Assembly (NCBI GenBank): GCA_037951165.1
Contig: JBBDHG010000057.1
Span: 9,884,001-9,948,000, forward strand
DNA length: 64,000 bases
Reading direction: 5' to 3'
From: Lophius americanus
Lineage: Eukaryota; Chordata; Actinopteri; Lophiiformes; Lophiidae
Made by a program: the position numbers and the translations under genes. Positions 23,700-34,349 of the stretch are shown piece by piece. The stretch's first letter is position 1; each line of letters starts with the position of its first letter. The notes under the pieces are model-generated. The model did no database searches. It had not been told where the DNA came from and saw only the letters and a list, made by a program, of their open reading frames with translations.

Positions 23700-23960
23700 T
23701 GCCATACTCTCCAGGCTGTTCCCTTTAGGGGTCTGTTTTGATCTTACCCTTCCGTCTTACCCTTCCGTATCTTCCTCTGTTGCACCAACCAACTGCATAT
23801 CCTCCAGCACATACAAAAAACCTCCTCGCTGGTCTTCCCCTTTTTCTCTTGCCTGGCAGCTTCATTTCCAGCAACCTTCAAGCAATATAACCGCTATCCC
23901 TCCTTTTCAAGTGTCTATACTATCTCAGTCTGGTCTCTTTTACTTTGTGATTAACCTGTT
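23700..23960 (-). mobile_element. RTE-type LINE 3' coding fragment (family F), copy 2
   Basis: Plus-strand landmarks are 'gcaccaaccaactgcatatc', 'ctcgctggtcttcccctttt' and 'tgcctggcagcttcatttcc'. On the minus strand they read as the Arg/Lys-rich 'G-R-(R/K)-x-R-G-R-P' region and the following Met-Glu-rich segment of an RTE-type LINE. An 8-10 bp direct repeat ('cttacccttccgt') near 23747-23768 looks like a local slip. It is decayed. Confidence 0.55.
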
Positions 23961-26629
23961 ACTGATATATTTTTAGATTATACTGATGGGGTTGTAACCA
24001 GGAAGTGATACTGATGATGTGTGTGGGTGCATTTATTAATATAACAATGAGTATCCTTTGATATGAATGAATATTATTACTCTGATGCTCCATCCGATGG
24101 GTTATAAATACTATATGTATGTAGGGGTGTGTGTGTTAAGCATCCTGAACATTATTTACCCATAAAAGGAATCAAAGCACTCCACTGCGGTTTACAATCC
24201 TCTCTTAGTCACATCCTGAGGAACACCCATTGGGGGTTGAAGCGGGTCAGTGTTCGCAATATGTTTTGTTTTTTTACGTATGCCTTAAAAACTTTATGAC
24301 TATCCTTGATTAGGTGTTGGTGTATCTGAAATAAGTGAAGCAAGATTTGTTTTCTGCATTTTGATAATAAAATGTAAAACAAACCTATATGTCAACAAAA
24401 CTGAGTAAGGGAAATCTCTTGCTTGCTATCTTTATAATAATTCCAGCTATGAACTCAAAACAATGCATGCAGACTGTTTCTTAGTTCCCTGGAGTACTGC
24501 TATCTCATTCCATCTGTATTGTTTTGGCAAGAGTAGATAAGTTAATCCAAAGATCCGATGCCGGAAACGTTTCTTCTGTCCGGTAAAAATAGTCAACAAA
24601 CATTATTCATGGGAAAGTTATTTGTTCTTATCTCCACAACTCCGTCGAGGTGCCTCGTCTGCCCCATTCTTCGTTTCAGTTTCAGCGCAGGTCAACCGTT
24701 ATTGATCTGCATCTGCTACTGTCTGTGAGTCACTTTTCTCAGTAGTCATTAATGTATCTGCATGGGTGTGATATCAGGTGAGGTGTATCACTGCAACACA
24801 GATTCACTCTCCAAATAGTATGTGTGTATCATCTCTGCAAAAATTGTTAGCCCAAAAATGACCCAGCATGCACTGACGTTTTAATAACCATATTCACCAA
24901 CAGAGAAAACTAAATCACTTATGGTTACATTTATTTTCTTATTGAGCCAAGGAATGCAATTTAGACAACACTAAACATGTTTAAAGGATAAATGATCGGT
25001 TTAGGATTTGGGAGCATTTCAGTAGACGCAAATCCTTACTTTTATTAAATCTAACGAGGTTTAACTTTTAAAATGCTTAGCCAACTGAAGTTATAAAAAT
25101 AAGAGTGTTGTTTAATAACCTGGAATCACCTTCTGAGATGCAGGATAAAAATTTGCATTTATATTCACCGCCTGTAACTGTAACATGAAAATCATACAAC
25201 ACACACAAAATCTAATAATATTTGACACATTGAAAAAGAAGGTTATTGACCATTTATTTAAACTTTATTTATTATTTTACACTATTTAATTAAGTGATCT
25301 AGATTCATACCTAGCAGGTTGAATAATTATCACACAAAACTTAAGTGTTGGAGACACCCCTTAAGCAGCTTAAATCTAAGATGCGTAAATGCTAAAAGTG
25401 ACAACGTTGGTACAATTTTGAAAGTATGTATTTAAAATTATGACCTGAATCTGAAGCTACCTTCTGGCTTTATGGTGAGTTGAAAAGAAAAAAACAAAAC
25501 TCTGCCAATGGTAAAACTTAAGTCTGGGTAGAATGTCATGTATTTAGAATGCTATATATATATAAATATATGGAGTTTTTTAAAACTTTATTGTAACGTC
25601 ACATGTTACTGAAATCACTACCAACACCAATTAATCTCCACTGTTATTATCAAAATCTTCATTTCATTAACTTAATAACTGCAGGACAATTAACTTTACT
25701 TTAGTTAAATACTCATAGTTCTCTTGCTCTTTAGAAACGTTTTCATTGATCTGAATTATTTACAGACATTTTCAGGTTTGTTGGCATCTTTAGCGCAACA
25801 GTTTATGCTACCAACATCAGATTACCGGACATGACCGGTAATCTGATATTCACTGATATCTGATATCACTAATCTTTGATATTATTGTCATAATCTTAAT
25901 TTCTCAACCTAAATAACTGTAGGACAATAAAGGTTTCTTTGGTTCAGCTACAGCCTTTATAGCCCTTGGGCTCTAATATGCTTCACCACAATTTGACATC
26001 AAACAGTCCCAATGGCTTCTAATTCTCCTGAAGAACCACATATTTCCCACAGGATTTGGTCTTGGCCATAGACAAATTACCAAAAGAGTCAATATTTGAT
26101 ATAAATTCATTTTTTTGGATAACATAATAACCTTATTCCATTGAATGACAATATTGATTGCTGGATGCTCAAATAGTTCATCTGTCGATAATGTGTTCTT
26201 AATTTGCGTTTTGGCCACATCCCCTAAGTGAGCATTGTAGGTTTGAGACAGCAGATGAAACTTATTCGGATTCTGTTGTGTTTATTTTTGTTGAAAACAT
26301 TCAAACAGCAGCTACTTTTTTCTTCAAGGTCCTTAATCAATTAAAGTTTATTGGCCACATCTGATGCCACATGTAATGTTTCTCATTTTAACTGGCAAAT
26401 CTGCCACGGCCATGGCTTGAAATTATAATTTTCGAATCTAATTATTTTCCATATTAGTCTGAAATAGCAGCAGAAAATCACAAAAGTATATTTTTCTGCC
26501 TCAGATCTTTAATACAGCTTTCATTTTTTTGTCATGTGGAAAATGTGATTGATTATCAGAGTTGAACCTGTGATCAAATTGTATATATCATAACCGTGAA
26601 GTACATAAACATCATGAGGGTCAGTTATT
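23961..26629. other. no gene recognised
   Basis: AT-rich DNA. A short stretch at about 24180-24260 ('cacatcctgaggaacaccca', then 'gttgaagcgggtcag') has the look of a decayed retroelement hairpin end, but I cannot support an identity. A perfect hairpin lies at 25816-25847 (listed separately). Confidence 0.4.
25816..25847. repeat. perfect inverted repeat, 13-bp arms
   Basis: The arms 'atcagattaccgg' (25816-25828) and 'ccggtaatctgat' (25835-25847) are exact reverse complements with loop ACATGA. They are followed by related 'ctgatatc' repeats. Confidence 0.9.
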
Positions 26630-27120
26630 ATCTCCCACTAAAAGATGCAGAGAGTGACATCCGATCAATATTTTGCCCAGCTTCCAAAGAGAAAGGAAGG
26701 ACAAAAGGGAAAACTGGATGGGTGGTGAAATGAGAGCCGATATTTTCAACCAGGCTGTTAAACCTGTTGGGTTTAACCATCTGAAATCCGCACTGCATAG
26801 TCTCCCCTCCTGGATTTTTGCCCACCGAAACATCTATGAGAGTGTGTGTCTCCATGTGGAGATTCAATTGGGGTGCTGTCACATTTGTCCCTATTGGAAA
26901 CCCTAAAGCCAGAATAAATGAGTTTAAATTATTTGCATCACTGAGTAAGATTTTGGCTGGATGCACCGCTGCTTTTGATGGAATTTTACCTCAGGCTTAC
27001 TGTATAATTCCAATCACATGTGAAGCCAATGGAATTCAATTATTCTGTTGGATCAACTCCAGCCTCGTCGATTGCATTGTCATTTGCATGCAGTTAGGCC
27101 AAATAGGAAGTAGGGTTTAG
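26630..27120. other. candidate conserved non-coding element
   Basis: This repeat-free stretch has unusually few stops on both strands. Frames at 26628-26966 minus, 26673-26906 plus and 26818-27120 plus overlap one another, which argues against any being protein. It contains ATTTGCAT-like and ATTTGCATG words. It may be a regulatory island. Confidence 0.25.
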
Positions 27121-27539
27121 TATTCGTATGGAATGGGGATTGGAGAAGTAAGAAAGTAAAAGAGAACCAGCAGGATTATTCCTTACCTTACCTTGCCTTG
27201 TTATATTTTAGAAGACCTGGATTATTGATCATTTACTTCTAGACCATTGCTGTTGTCAATGATAGCAAGTGTACATCCCTGAAAATACCCAAATACACTG
27301 CGTTGTACAAGCAATTCTCCTGATGGAGCTTCTCAAATTAAATATAAAGTTAGTGAGTGAAAAATTAAATATTAGAGACAAATCTATATTTGATTCATAT
27401 GAACCATATCTGGATAAACTCGGACCAACGATAAGTAAGCTATTTCAGAGAAGCTTTGTTTTTTTTTTAAATAATCCCCTTGTGAGTATAGTAAATAAGT
27501 ATAATATGTAGATTGCTGTGTGTAGAATCATATGCGTAA
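27121..27539. other. no gene recognised
   Basis: AT-rich DNA with a short CCTTA/CCTTG repeat near 27181-27200. The 80-codon frame at 27269-27511 has no motif. Confidence 0.4.
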
Positions 27540-27720
27540 AATTGTACTAAATTGGGTCAATGGTTAAAAAGTTGTGCAAAACAGTTTTCTTTATGAAAAA
27601 CCATAATCGATAGCTTTCCTCGAGTCGATCAATATGCACCAAAATCCAACCAAAAATTAGGAAGTTATGAGTGAAAAACAGTGTTTTTTACGGGATATAA
27701 TAGTATATGGTCACTGAAAT
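27540..27720 (-). repeat. dispersed repeat family A, copy 3 (inverted, partial)
   Basis: The minus strand reads 'ttttcactcataacttccta', then 'gtgcatattgatcgactcga' and 'tttttaaccattgacccaat', parallel to the other copies' 'taacttctcaacctttggtc' and 'gaatcaactcaagg'. Confidence 0.45.
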
Positions 27721-29759
27721 CCGTTGAGTGTTAGAACACGAGGTAGTAGATGCGTTTCTGCTTGAAATGCTGCTTGTGTTTTGACACAATTCTATCAGAA
27801 CCAGCATTCACTTTTTAAGCAATTTGTGCTACAGTAGCTTATCCGTAGTATTAGACAAAACGGTTCAGCCCTTAGTATGTTTAAGTTGATTCTCAATCAT
27901 TCTCGACATGGTAATTCTTGAAGGTTGAATCCGAAGCAACTGGACTTCCTGTTTGAAGTTGAAAATGTCTCAATTCTCATCCAAAAGACTTCTTAATTCT
28001 AACTGATTGGTGGGGAGTCAGGTATTCAACCTACAGCAAGGCGATCAATACATAGAGAGTTGCTGGGTTACAAGTAAACAGTTGACCATTCATAACTAAT
28101 GTGGGGGATGAGGAATCATTATGGACACAGTTGTCTTGATTATTCGATTGGTCATCAATTGAGTCATCAGCATAACATGATTCCAGGTTTGAATGATGGT
28201 GAAACTGTCTGGAGAGAGATATCTAGACTGCATTATATGCGGGTAATAAGTGGTGGCATCGACCCCCACCTACCAAAGCACTTCACTGAACCTTGGTTAC
28301 TCATGGAGTTGTTGTTGGTTCACCAGTTGTGTTTCCTCAGACCTCTCCTGCACAGCAGGACCTTCCAACAAGACCTGCAATTACAGAGATGCTCTGACTC
28401 ATTTGTCTGGCTATCACATTTTGACTCCAAAATAACTCAAATCTACATGCTAATCCATTTTTCCTGCTTCAAACACATCAAATTTGCAGGCAAAATACTC
28501 AGTTGCCTTATAAGTAATATAGATGAAATTGGACAAATTAATTTTATAGTTGCATTATATGCAAAGTAGATATGACTTATTTTCTACTATTGGGTCTTTG
28601 GTCTAATGTACTGGGATCACTTTTTGTATGTTTTGTTTGAAAAATTGGTCATTAAATGGGGATTTTTCCCCCTCGATCCCTTGTCTCAAATTTATGTAAA
28701 CCTACTGCAGCATCTTTTTTGCATGAAGTCTCCGCTGTCCCTTGGAACCAGGTTATTTTCAGTATCAGCAAAATGAATGTTAATTTTGATAAGTGATTCA
28801 ATAAGCCACATGTTACAATATGTTTTGTTTGATTTCATACCTACAAAACTCTACAAGGATTTGCATGCTGTGAGCTTTCTTGGACCAGCACGACGACTTC
28901 TTAGTAACACACGTCAGGGTGTAGTCGAACAACAAACACTAATAGGAGATATTTGTTTGAGAAAAGTGTTTGGATTCATTCAGGAATCTATAGTCCAACC
29001 AGTAAATTTAGCCATAAATTAATACATTTAGTTTATGGACTAGATTTAGATGATTATAAGTTAAGTTATAAGTTATTGGTTAACTCACTTTGTCAGCAGC
29101 ACTTGACTTGTAAGCATAGATTATTATGAAATCTTTGAGCTACTCATTAAAACATGAAAATGTGTCTTTTACAGCATTTGCACAAACTGGGCACTTTTTT
29201 TTATTACAGACATCATTACTTTTGGTGGAGTTTTCTACAAGACTTCCATCAAATGGGGAGATGAAGAATACAAGGATTTTGACCTTGCAGATCACAAAGG
29301 CAGAACTGTTGCAGTTTGATTATTTGATAAACAATTACACATGATCAAAAGCTTACTCATGGTAGTGGTGGGCAAGGGTCAAAAACAGGCTGTGGATTAA
29401 AGCAAAATTAGAAATACAAAACATAGAAAATTAATAAAGTATGCAAGGTCTGGTTGAACAAAGTCAAGATCCCCACATACATTGCAGATGCACAAAATGT
29501 TTAAGTAAATTGGAAAACAAAAAAGGGAGACTGAGGGGTGGACAATGGGTTTTGCATAAAGCTAGGACCTCTCGTTGCAGGTTGGTCTTTTGTCGTGAAA
29601 ACAGAATTTTGGGGTTCTAACTTCTGAAAACAGGTTCCAAAGTTTCACAATTAATGTTTTACTCTTTCTTATCATGTTTTTATATAAAGAACTTAACAAT
29701 GTGGAATTAGTTGTCTGCATTTGAACCATCACTGTAGGGCAGTTGGAAGGCCCTGTGAT
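27721..29759. other. no gene recognised
   Basis: Two overlapping plus-strand frames (28099-28569 and 28250-28435) are longer than most here. The second is rich in Ser, Thr and Cys and may be a decayed repeat, but I do not recognise it. No host exon is supported. Confidence 0.35.
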
Positions 29760-30540
29760 TCCTCCAGGGAGGAAATTTAGTTTGTATGACTGTCCCTTTA
29801 TCTATAATTTGTTCACTGAGGGTATTCCATTTTTCACGTTTGCATCATCTGTTTCGTGAGTTGCAGTATTTTGCCTGCGTTTTCTCATGATTTCTTGACA
29901 TCATTGGTTCTAATGTCCATTACTTTTAGCTTTAGATAACCTTCCCTGTTGACAAATCAAATATTTTTGTTTGTAGTGTTAGAATTTTGTGATGATTGGA
30001 TGTGGTCAAGTGACCCAAGCGTTGCATGTAATGGAAGGTGATGTTTTTGACGATCTCACTTGGGAGGTTTAGCTGCTGGATTATGAAGTTTCTGACAGAT
30101 ATTTCCAGGTTTACTGTGGTGTATTTATAAATGTCGGTGTAAACAAAATTCCCTCATGACGAGTTTTCCAGAATTGTCTCCATAGTAGATTTTTTTTTTC
30201 TTGTAACAGAATAGAACTGGTTGGTGATATTTTTGACGAGTTGATGCAGTGATTGCTTTTCCACAGTTAACCTATCAATTTGGTCCTGACTGAATTTCAG
30301 GATTTTGTGGCATGCCTGTACTGGACCTTGAACAGTGCAATCCTGCATTCCCTCCTGGAAGGTTTATTTTCAATTGATATCAAAATGTTGCTTACCTTTG
30401 TGAAGCCTGGGAGTTTTGGAGAGGTCGATGGTAATGTAGCTGGGCTGGAGGATGAACGGCAGGTTCTTTTCGTGTTTGGTATGGATGTTTTGATAGTCAA
30501 CTTGTTACCTTCGTTCTTCGAGAAGACTCAGGTGTAGCAC
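29760..30540 (-). pseudogene. LINE-1 (L1-clade) ORF1 pseudogene
   Basis: Read on the minus strand from about 30350, a heptad-like stretch ('ILKFSQDQIDRLTVEKQSL') suits the ORF1p coiled coil. It is followed at about 30125-30000 by 'NFIIQQLNLPSEIVKNITFH' and an Arg-Leu-Gly, the RRM-to-CTD region of L1 ORF1p. In another frame come 'PIITKF' and 'HYKQK' (about 29985-29945), and then 'VNKL' and 'IKGQSYK' (about 29835-29795), matching the C-terminal domain order. ORF1p binds RNA and acts as a nucleic-acid chaperone. Several stops and frameshifts make it dead. No L1 ORF2 adjoins it. Identification is by motif order; L1 versus a related Tx1-like group is not settled. Confidence 0.55.
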
Positions 30541-30544
30541 TTGT

Positions 30545-30705
30545 CTGACTACCCATGTATTCCAAATGCCATAGGGTCCTCATGCAAGACCCTAAACCCA
30601 ATCTCGCTCCCAGGTGCCCTCACAGTGGCTGCCCACTTCTCTTTGGGAATGGGTTAAATTGAAAAAAACTATTTAACTTTTTTTTACTGTGTATAACAAA
30701 GGTAA
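30545..30705 (+). mobile_element. SINE family C, body fragment
   Basis: It contains 'catgcaagaccctaaaccca', 'cagtggctgcccacttctct' and 'gggaatgggttaaat', the central body of the tRNA SINE. The head is not recognisable and the tail is decayed. Confidence 0.6.
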
Positions 30706-30779
30706 AATAGTGAGCAACCTTTTTTTCTGGTTGGCTGTGGCTGAATTTACTTGCTTACTGGTTGTTATCTCTTTTGAAA

Positions 30780-31230
30780 AAAGTCCCAGGGCAATTCTGG
30801 AGTCACATAACCAAGGGGCCATTTGAAAAATACTGGCACAGCACTGAACAAAAGCGCTGAACTTCCCACCACTGAACTTTTAATAGCATATTTTGGGGTC
30901 ATTGCTCACAAAGAATAGTTTGCTCCAAAGTTGGGCTGCCTCCTTGCAGATTCAATATTCCATTAGGACTATTATTTCTAAAGGAGATTAATCCCTGTCA
31001 TTTAACGCTTGACTGATGTCCATTTGAAGTCATTATGAAGAAGCACTGACATTGTTTCATAAATTATTCACAGTATTAGCTGGGACTCTAGAGCACCGGC
31101 ATGGCTTCTGGGTTGGATTACTTATCACTGGAGGGAAAATAGTTGGCCCCATTGAAAGTAATCGATATATAGTTTTCATCATGCATCATGTGCATTGCAA
31201 AGGCATCGAATTATGAGCCCACTGGTGAGC
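30780..31230. other. candidate conserved non-coding element
   Basis: A repeat-free stretch of balanced composition with homeodomain-like words (GGATTA at about 31114, AATCGATATATAG at about 31160, CATAAATTATT at about 31059). This is inference only. Confidence 0.22.
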
Positions 31231-31378
31231 AAAAAGCGATGGGTTTGTTTCACATAACGTAAAATATAAGGATTTAGAAGCTAAGGATTCAGATTTTGCA
31301 TCAATGTGTATTTATAACATACTATCAGTGTGTTTCTTTGCTGGAAACATTTGTTACATTAACCTAAATATCAGGTTT

Positions 31379-31460
31379 GATCTATTCTTCTCTGTGTCTA
31401 TTCCTCTCTGTTGCAATAACCCACTTTGCCCATGGGGATTATTAAACTTTAATCTCATCT
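31379..31460 (+). mobile_element. non-LTR element 3' end
   Basis: The phrase 'tttgcccatggggattatta' followed by 'aactttaatctcatct' resembles the frequent fish retroelement terminus 'ttcccc-gggga-taataaagt' with a short TCT-type repeat tail. Only the terminus is left. Confidence 0.45.
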
Positions 31461-32103
31461 AATTTAGGAAGTTGCTTTCCTTTCAAATTCAGAATAAAAG
31501 TTTTTTTTATGCAAGGTCTACACACATATACAGGGGCAATTTTTGCTTCTGTGGCGGCCTTGTTGGAAAAAAAAAAAAAAAGAAATAACTTATACCAAAT
31601 CCCCAGGAGCTGCACATCAGGAAACAATTATTTCAAGTCACCAATCTACCTCTTGGTTTAATCATCTTATCGGGTCTTAGAATGGCCTGTTATTAATCCA
31701 TTACTATAAATACAAGCATTATTGTAGTTTCAAATCATATCATCAATTATTATATTTAGGCTCAGTGATTTAATTTAACTGTCTACAGCATGCTATAATA
31801 TTCAGAGTAATTATTTTCATTTAAGCTATAAGAAGGGAAAACCCCAATATTTTATAAAACAATACATGAATACATTATTATTACTAATGTGTAGTGGTTG
31901 CAGGCAAAATATCTGAATATGTTATATCTTTAACTTAAAAAAATTGCTCTGATAAGGATCCGAGTTGTGTGTCCATCATCCGTATATTAAAAAATACAAG
32001 AATTTCTCTGCAGTCAGGTTTTCTGATAATGTTCGTGATGCGATCCTCCCTGCCATAGGCAATAATCTGTGACCAAATTTGTCCTGATAGCTCTTCCATT
32101 GGC
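31461..32103. other. no gene recognised
   Basis: AT-rich, including an A15-17 run near 31567. Nothing coding is supported. Confidence 0.4.
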
Positions 32104-32470
32104 AGTGGCGGACTGTCAGGGCTAGCAAAGTCTTCTCTGCTAGCGCTTACATTGACAGAATAAAAAAAAATCATAATTAAATTAACCATTTTTAATGGGG
32201 CTACATATTGTTGAATATTAATTTCATTGCTTCTCTCCGAGTCTCCGACTCACTGAGCTCATATAAGTGAGCTTTGTTTTATCAAATCAGATTTCTCAAA
32301 TGTGGACTCTGGGGAAATGTTTATGTCTGTGCTGGGGCAAACAACTTCCAGCCTGAATACCTATGCCCATTTAAATACGTGGGATGATTTTGTTGATTGT
32401 TACACTCTAGGACCAATTAGATGTTGAAGTTGTGATTTGAGTTTGTCCCATTGTTGTTTGCTCTTCGTGA
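32104..32470 (+). mobile_element. hAT-like non-autonomous element, copy 1 (one end)
   Basis: It starts with CAGTGGCGGA, a form typical of hAT terminal inverted repeats, then 'gggctagcaaagtcttctct' and 'gctagcgcttacattgacag'. The same succession, diverged, is at 48302-48660: 'ggctagcaagtttttctctg', 'gacattgtcagaaattt', 'cccatttaaatac' and 'gattttgttgattg'. No transposase frame is visible, and the opposite terminus was not located. Confidence 0.55.
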
Positions 32471-32707
32471 TGTTTGGTGCAGTGGCTTGAATAAGCTCCA
32501 GATTCAGTGATCTAGTGTTGCCAATACCTGCTTGCACGTTTGATTTTCCCAGTGATAAAGCATCATGTCTGAGAAATGTGCCGCCTGCTTGATGGTTTCA
32601 GTGTTTGTCTATCAGTATAACGCTCGTTTCAACGCTCACCAACCGCTGAAACGTGGCCGGTGCATTACGCACACCGAAAGCATCACTGTGTATTGCAAAA
32701 ACGCGTC

Positions 32708-32781
32708 GGGAGTAGTTCTGAAAGTATGATTCTCACTTCGGGTGCGAGAGGTCCCCGGTTCAAATCCCGGCAAGGCCCCCA
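32708..32781 (+). pseudogene. tRNA-Pro-like sequence (CGG loop), with 3' CCA
   Basis: From about 32725 the sequence follows tRNA-Pro closely: 'gtatgattctcacttcgggt' gives an anticodon loop TTCGGGT (anticodon CGG), and 'gcgagaggtc' plus 'ttcaaatcccgg' give the variable region and T arm. The anticodon stem has an A-C mismatch and the T stem a C-C mismatch. The 5' acceptor strand (32708-32714) does not pair with the 3' strand, so it is not a working tRNA. It ends in CCA, which nuclear tRNA genes do not encode, and only four bases separate it from a TG-starting candidate LTR. Confidence 0.65.
32764..32781 (-). other. candidate primer-binding site for tRNA-Pro
   Basis: On the minus strand these 18 bases read TGGGGGCC...GGGAT, the form of a retroelement PBS complementary to the 3' end of tRNA-Pro including CCA. 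It sits four bases (TATA) inside the LTR terminus. Four central bases differ from the usual tRNA-Pro complement. Confidence 0.45.
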
Positions 32782-32785
32782 TATA

Positions 32786-33242
32786 TGTTACGTTCCCTAT
32801 TCAGTACCTGGCTCAGAGGGATCCAAAACACATAAAAAAAAGCCATACAATACAGCAGTTTAACAATTTTAATGGGTATACTCACAACTCAAAGCATGTA
32901 GAGAAGGGCGCCTTGGCCAACACAAACAAAAAGGGGGAAAGCTACAAACCAGCCATACAGTGGGCCGTCAGATCTGAGCTTGTCCCCTAACCTAAATTCC
33001 CAGTCTAAACTAAAACATTTATCAAGAACTCTCAACTCAATTTAACATTGTTACTAGTACGGGAGTGCATAAGGAACGCAAACACTTCCGGCTGGAGGAT
33101 GAGAGAGGATTTGCGGCTCCGCCTCCTCCGCCTTTATACTCCATAGGTGCGCCTCCGGCCAATGAGCACTATATAAGGCGGGGAAATACCAGATGTTATC
33201 GATATGTAGAAAACATGAATGAAAACGGGGAAGAGTGTAACA
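32786..33242 (-). mobile_element. candidate LTR of an LTR retrotransposon (solo or truncated)
   Basis: On the minus strand the segment begins TGTTAC and ends CGTAACA, giving TG...CA termini with a short inverted repeat. It has an inverted CCAAT word (about 33159), a TATAAAGG-type box (about 33131-33138), and a GC-rich stretch downstream, the usual U3/R layout. A tRNA-Pro PBS-like sequence follows its 3' end. No gag or pol remnant follows: the DNA beyond is non-coding and then hAT-like. The lineage is not identifiable. The 5-prime boundary at 33242 is chosen on the TG...CA rule only. Confidence 0.45.
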
Positions 33243-33639
33243 GGTGTTTAACCTCGTTTAAACACTTAATTCCACAAAATGAATGTTAGTATCTCTTTGA
33301 ATATGTTCTGGTTATGTAGTCTGACAACAGGCTGCAGCTGTAGTGTAATTGTGAAGTTATAGAAGAGCAGCTTAGTTGCAGGTGTGTAGTGGGCAAGACC
33401 CAGATAGAATACCCCTAGCCTGAGATGAGTGTTTATCTGTCTGAAGATGATTGTGACGTGTGGGCCAGCTCTTTCATTTATAACTGCTATTTTCTTCAGC
33501 ATTCACCATAAACTACGGTGCGACCTGTTAAGTGACTCAGATTTGTTAAATTGTTTTATTTAACATATTGAACTATATTTGTGTCTATTTTTTGTTTCCA
33601 TCCTCAGTATTATCTGTGGGGTTTGGGGCTGGACGGACT
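33243..33639. other. no gene recognised
   Basis: I see no supported feature. Confidence 0.4.
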
Positions 33640-33935
33640 CTGACTATGGTGTAGAGGTCAGTACAGTTGCCTCACAACAAGAAGGTTCTGGGTTTTAAAC
33701 CTATCTACCTCTTAGAGTTATTGTTGGGTTTTTCATACGTGTTTTCCTTGTTTCCACGTTTGAATAGGATGCCCCAGCCTCTGCAAGTAGCCCACACTAA
33801 ATTACCATAGGAGTGAATATGAGTGCGAAAGGTTGTTCTTATAGCCCTGTGATTAACTGGTTAATTGTTGAAGATGTTCCCCACAGCTCCCAAATGTCAA
33901 ATGGATTGGCTCAAGCAACCCTGTAAGGAATCAGG
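33640..33935 (+). mobile_element. SINE-like repeat (family B), copy 1
   Basis: The head 'tatggtgtagaggtcagtac' with 'gttgcctcacaacaagaagg' and 'ttctgggtttt' is tRNA-like. The body 'ccacactaaattaccatagg' and 'agtgaatatgagtgcgaaag', then 'agccctgtgattaactgg', match a very common teleost repeat. It is strongly diverged. Confidence 0.6.
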
Positions 33936-34349
33936 GTTCTAAAATGACAACCTTTGTTTGAATAGAGTTTCCCCATTCTTAAATTAAGGAAGTAGAATAT
34001 TGTTCCACTGCTGGAACAAGATTCCAACCATTGTAGTTCCTATTACTGGTTCAAACTAGCTCAATATTAGCTGGAATATCTTACTAAGAAAACACAAGAT
34101 ATATATTTTATAATCAAGTAATTTTATATGTTATGTTTTAAAAATACAATATAATAGAATATCTGTCATTGCACAAATTTACAACAAAATTGCAGAGCAT
34201 CTACTCACAGTGGTAAAAAGTAAAAAGTAAAAAAAAAAGAAACACAGAATAAAGTAAAAAAGACAAAAAATATTGACACAAAGCAAGTGATAAATAGATA
34301 CATGCTAAATAGGAAAAAATATCCCATCAGTAATTTTAATAAAAGAGTG
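33936..34349. other. no gene recognised
   Basis: AT-rich DNA, including A-rich runs near 34215-34330. Confidence 0.45.

Noticed and set aside
32660..32863. 67-codon plus-strand frame as a small protein
   Set aside because: It runs through the tRNA-Pro-like sequence and into the LTR, so it is accidental.
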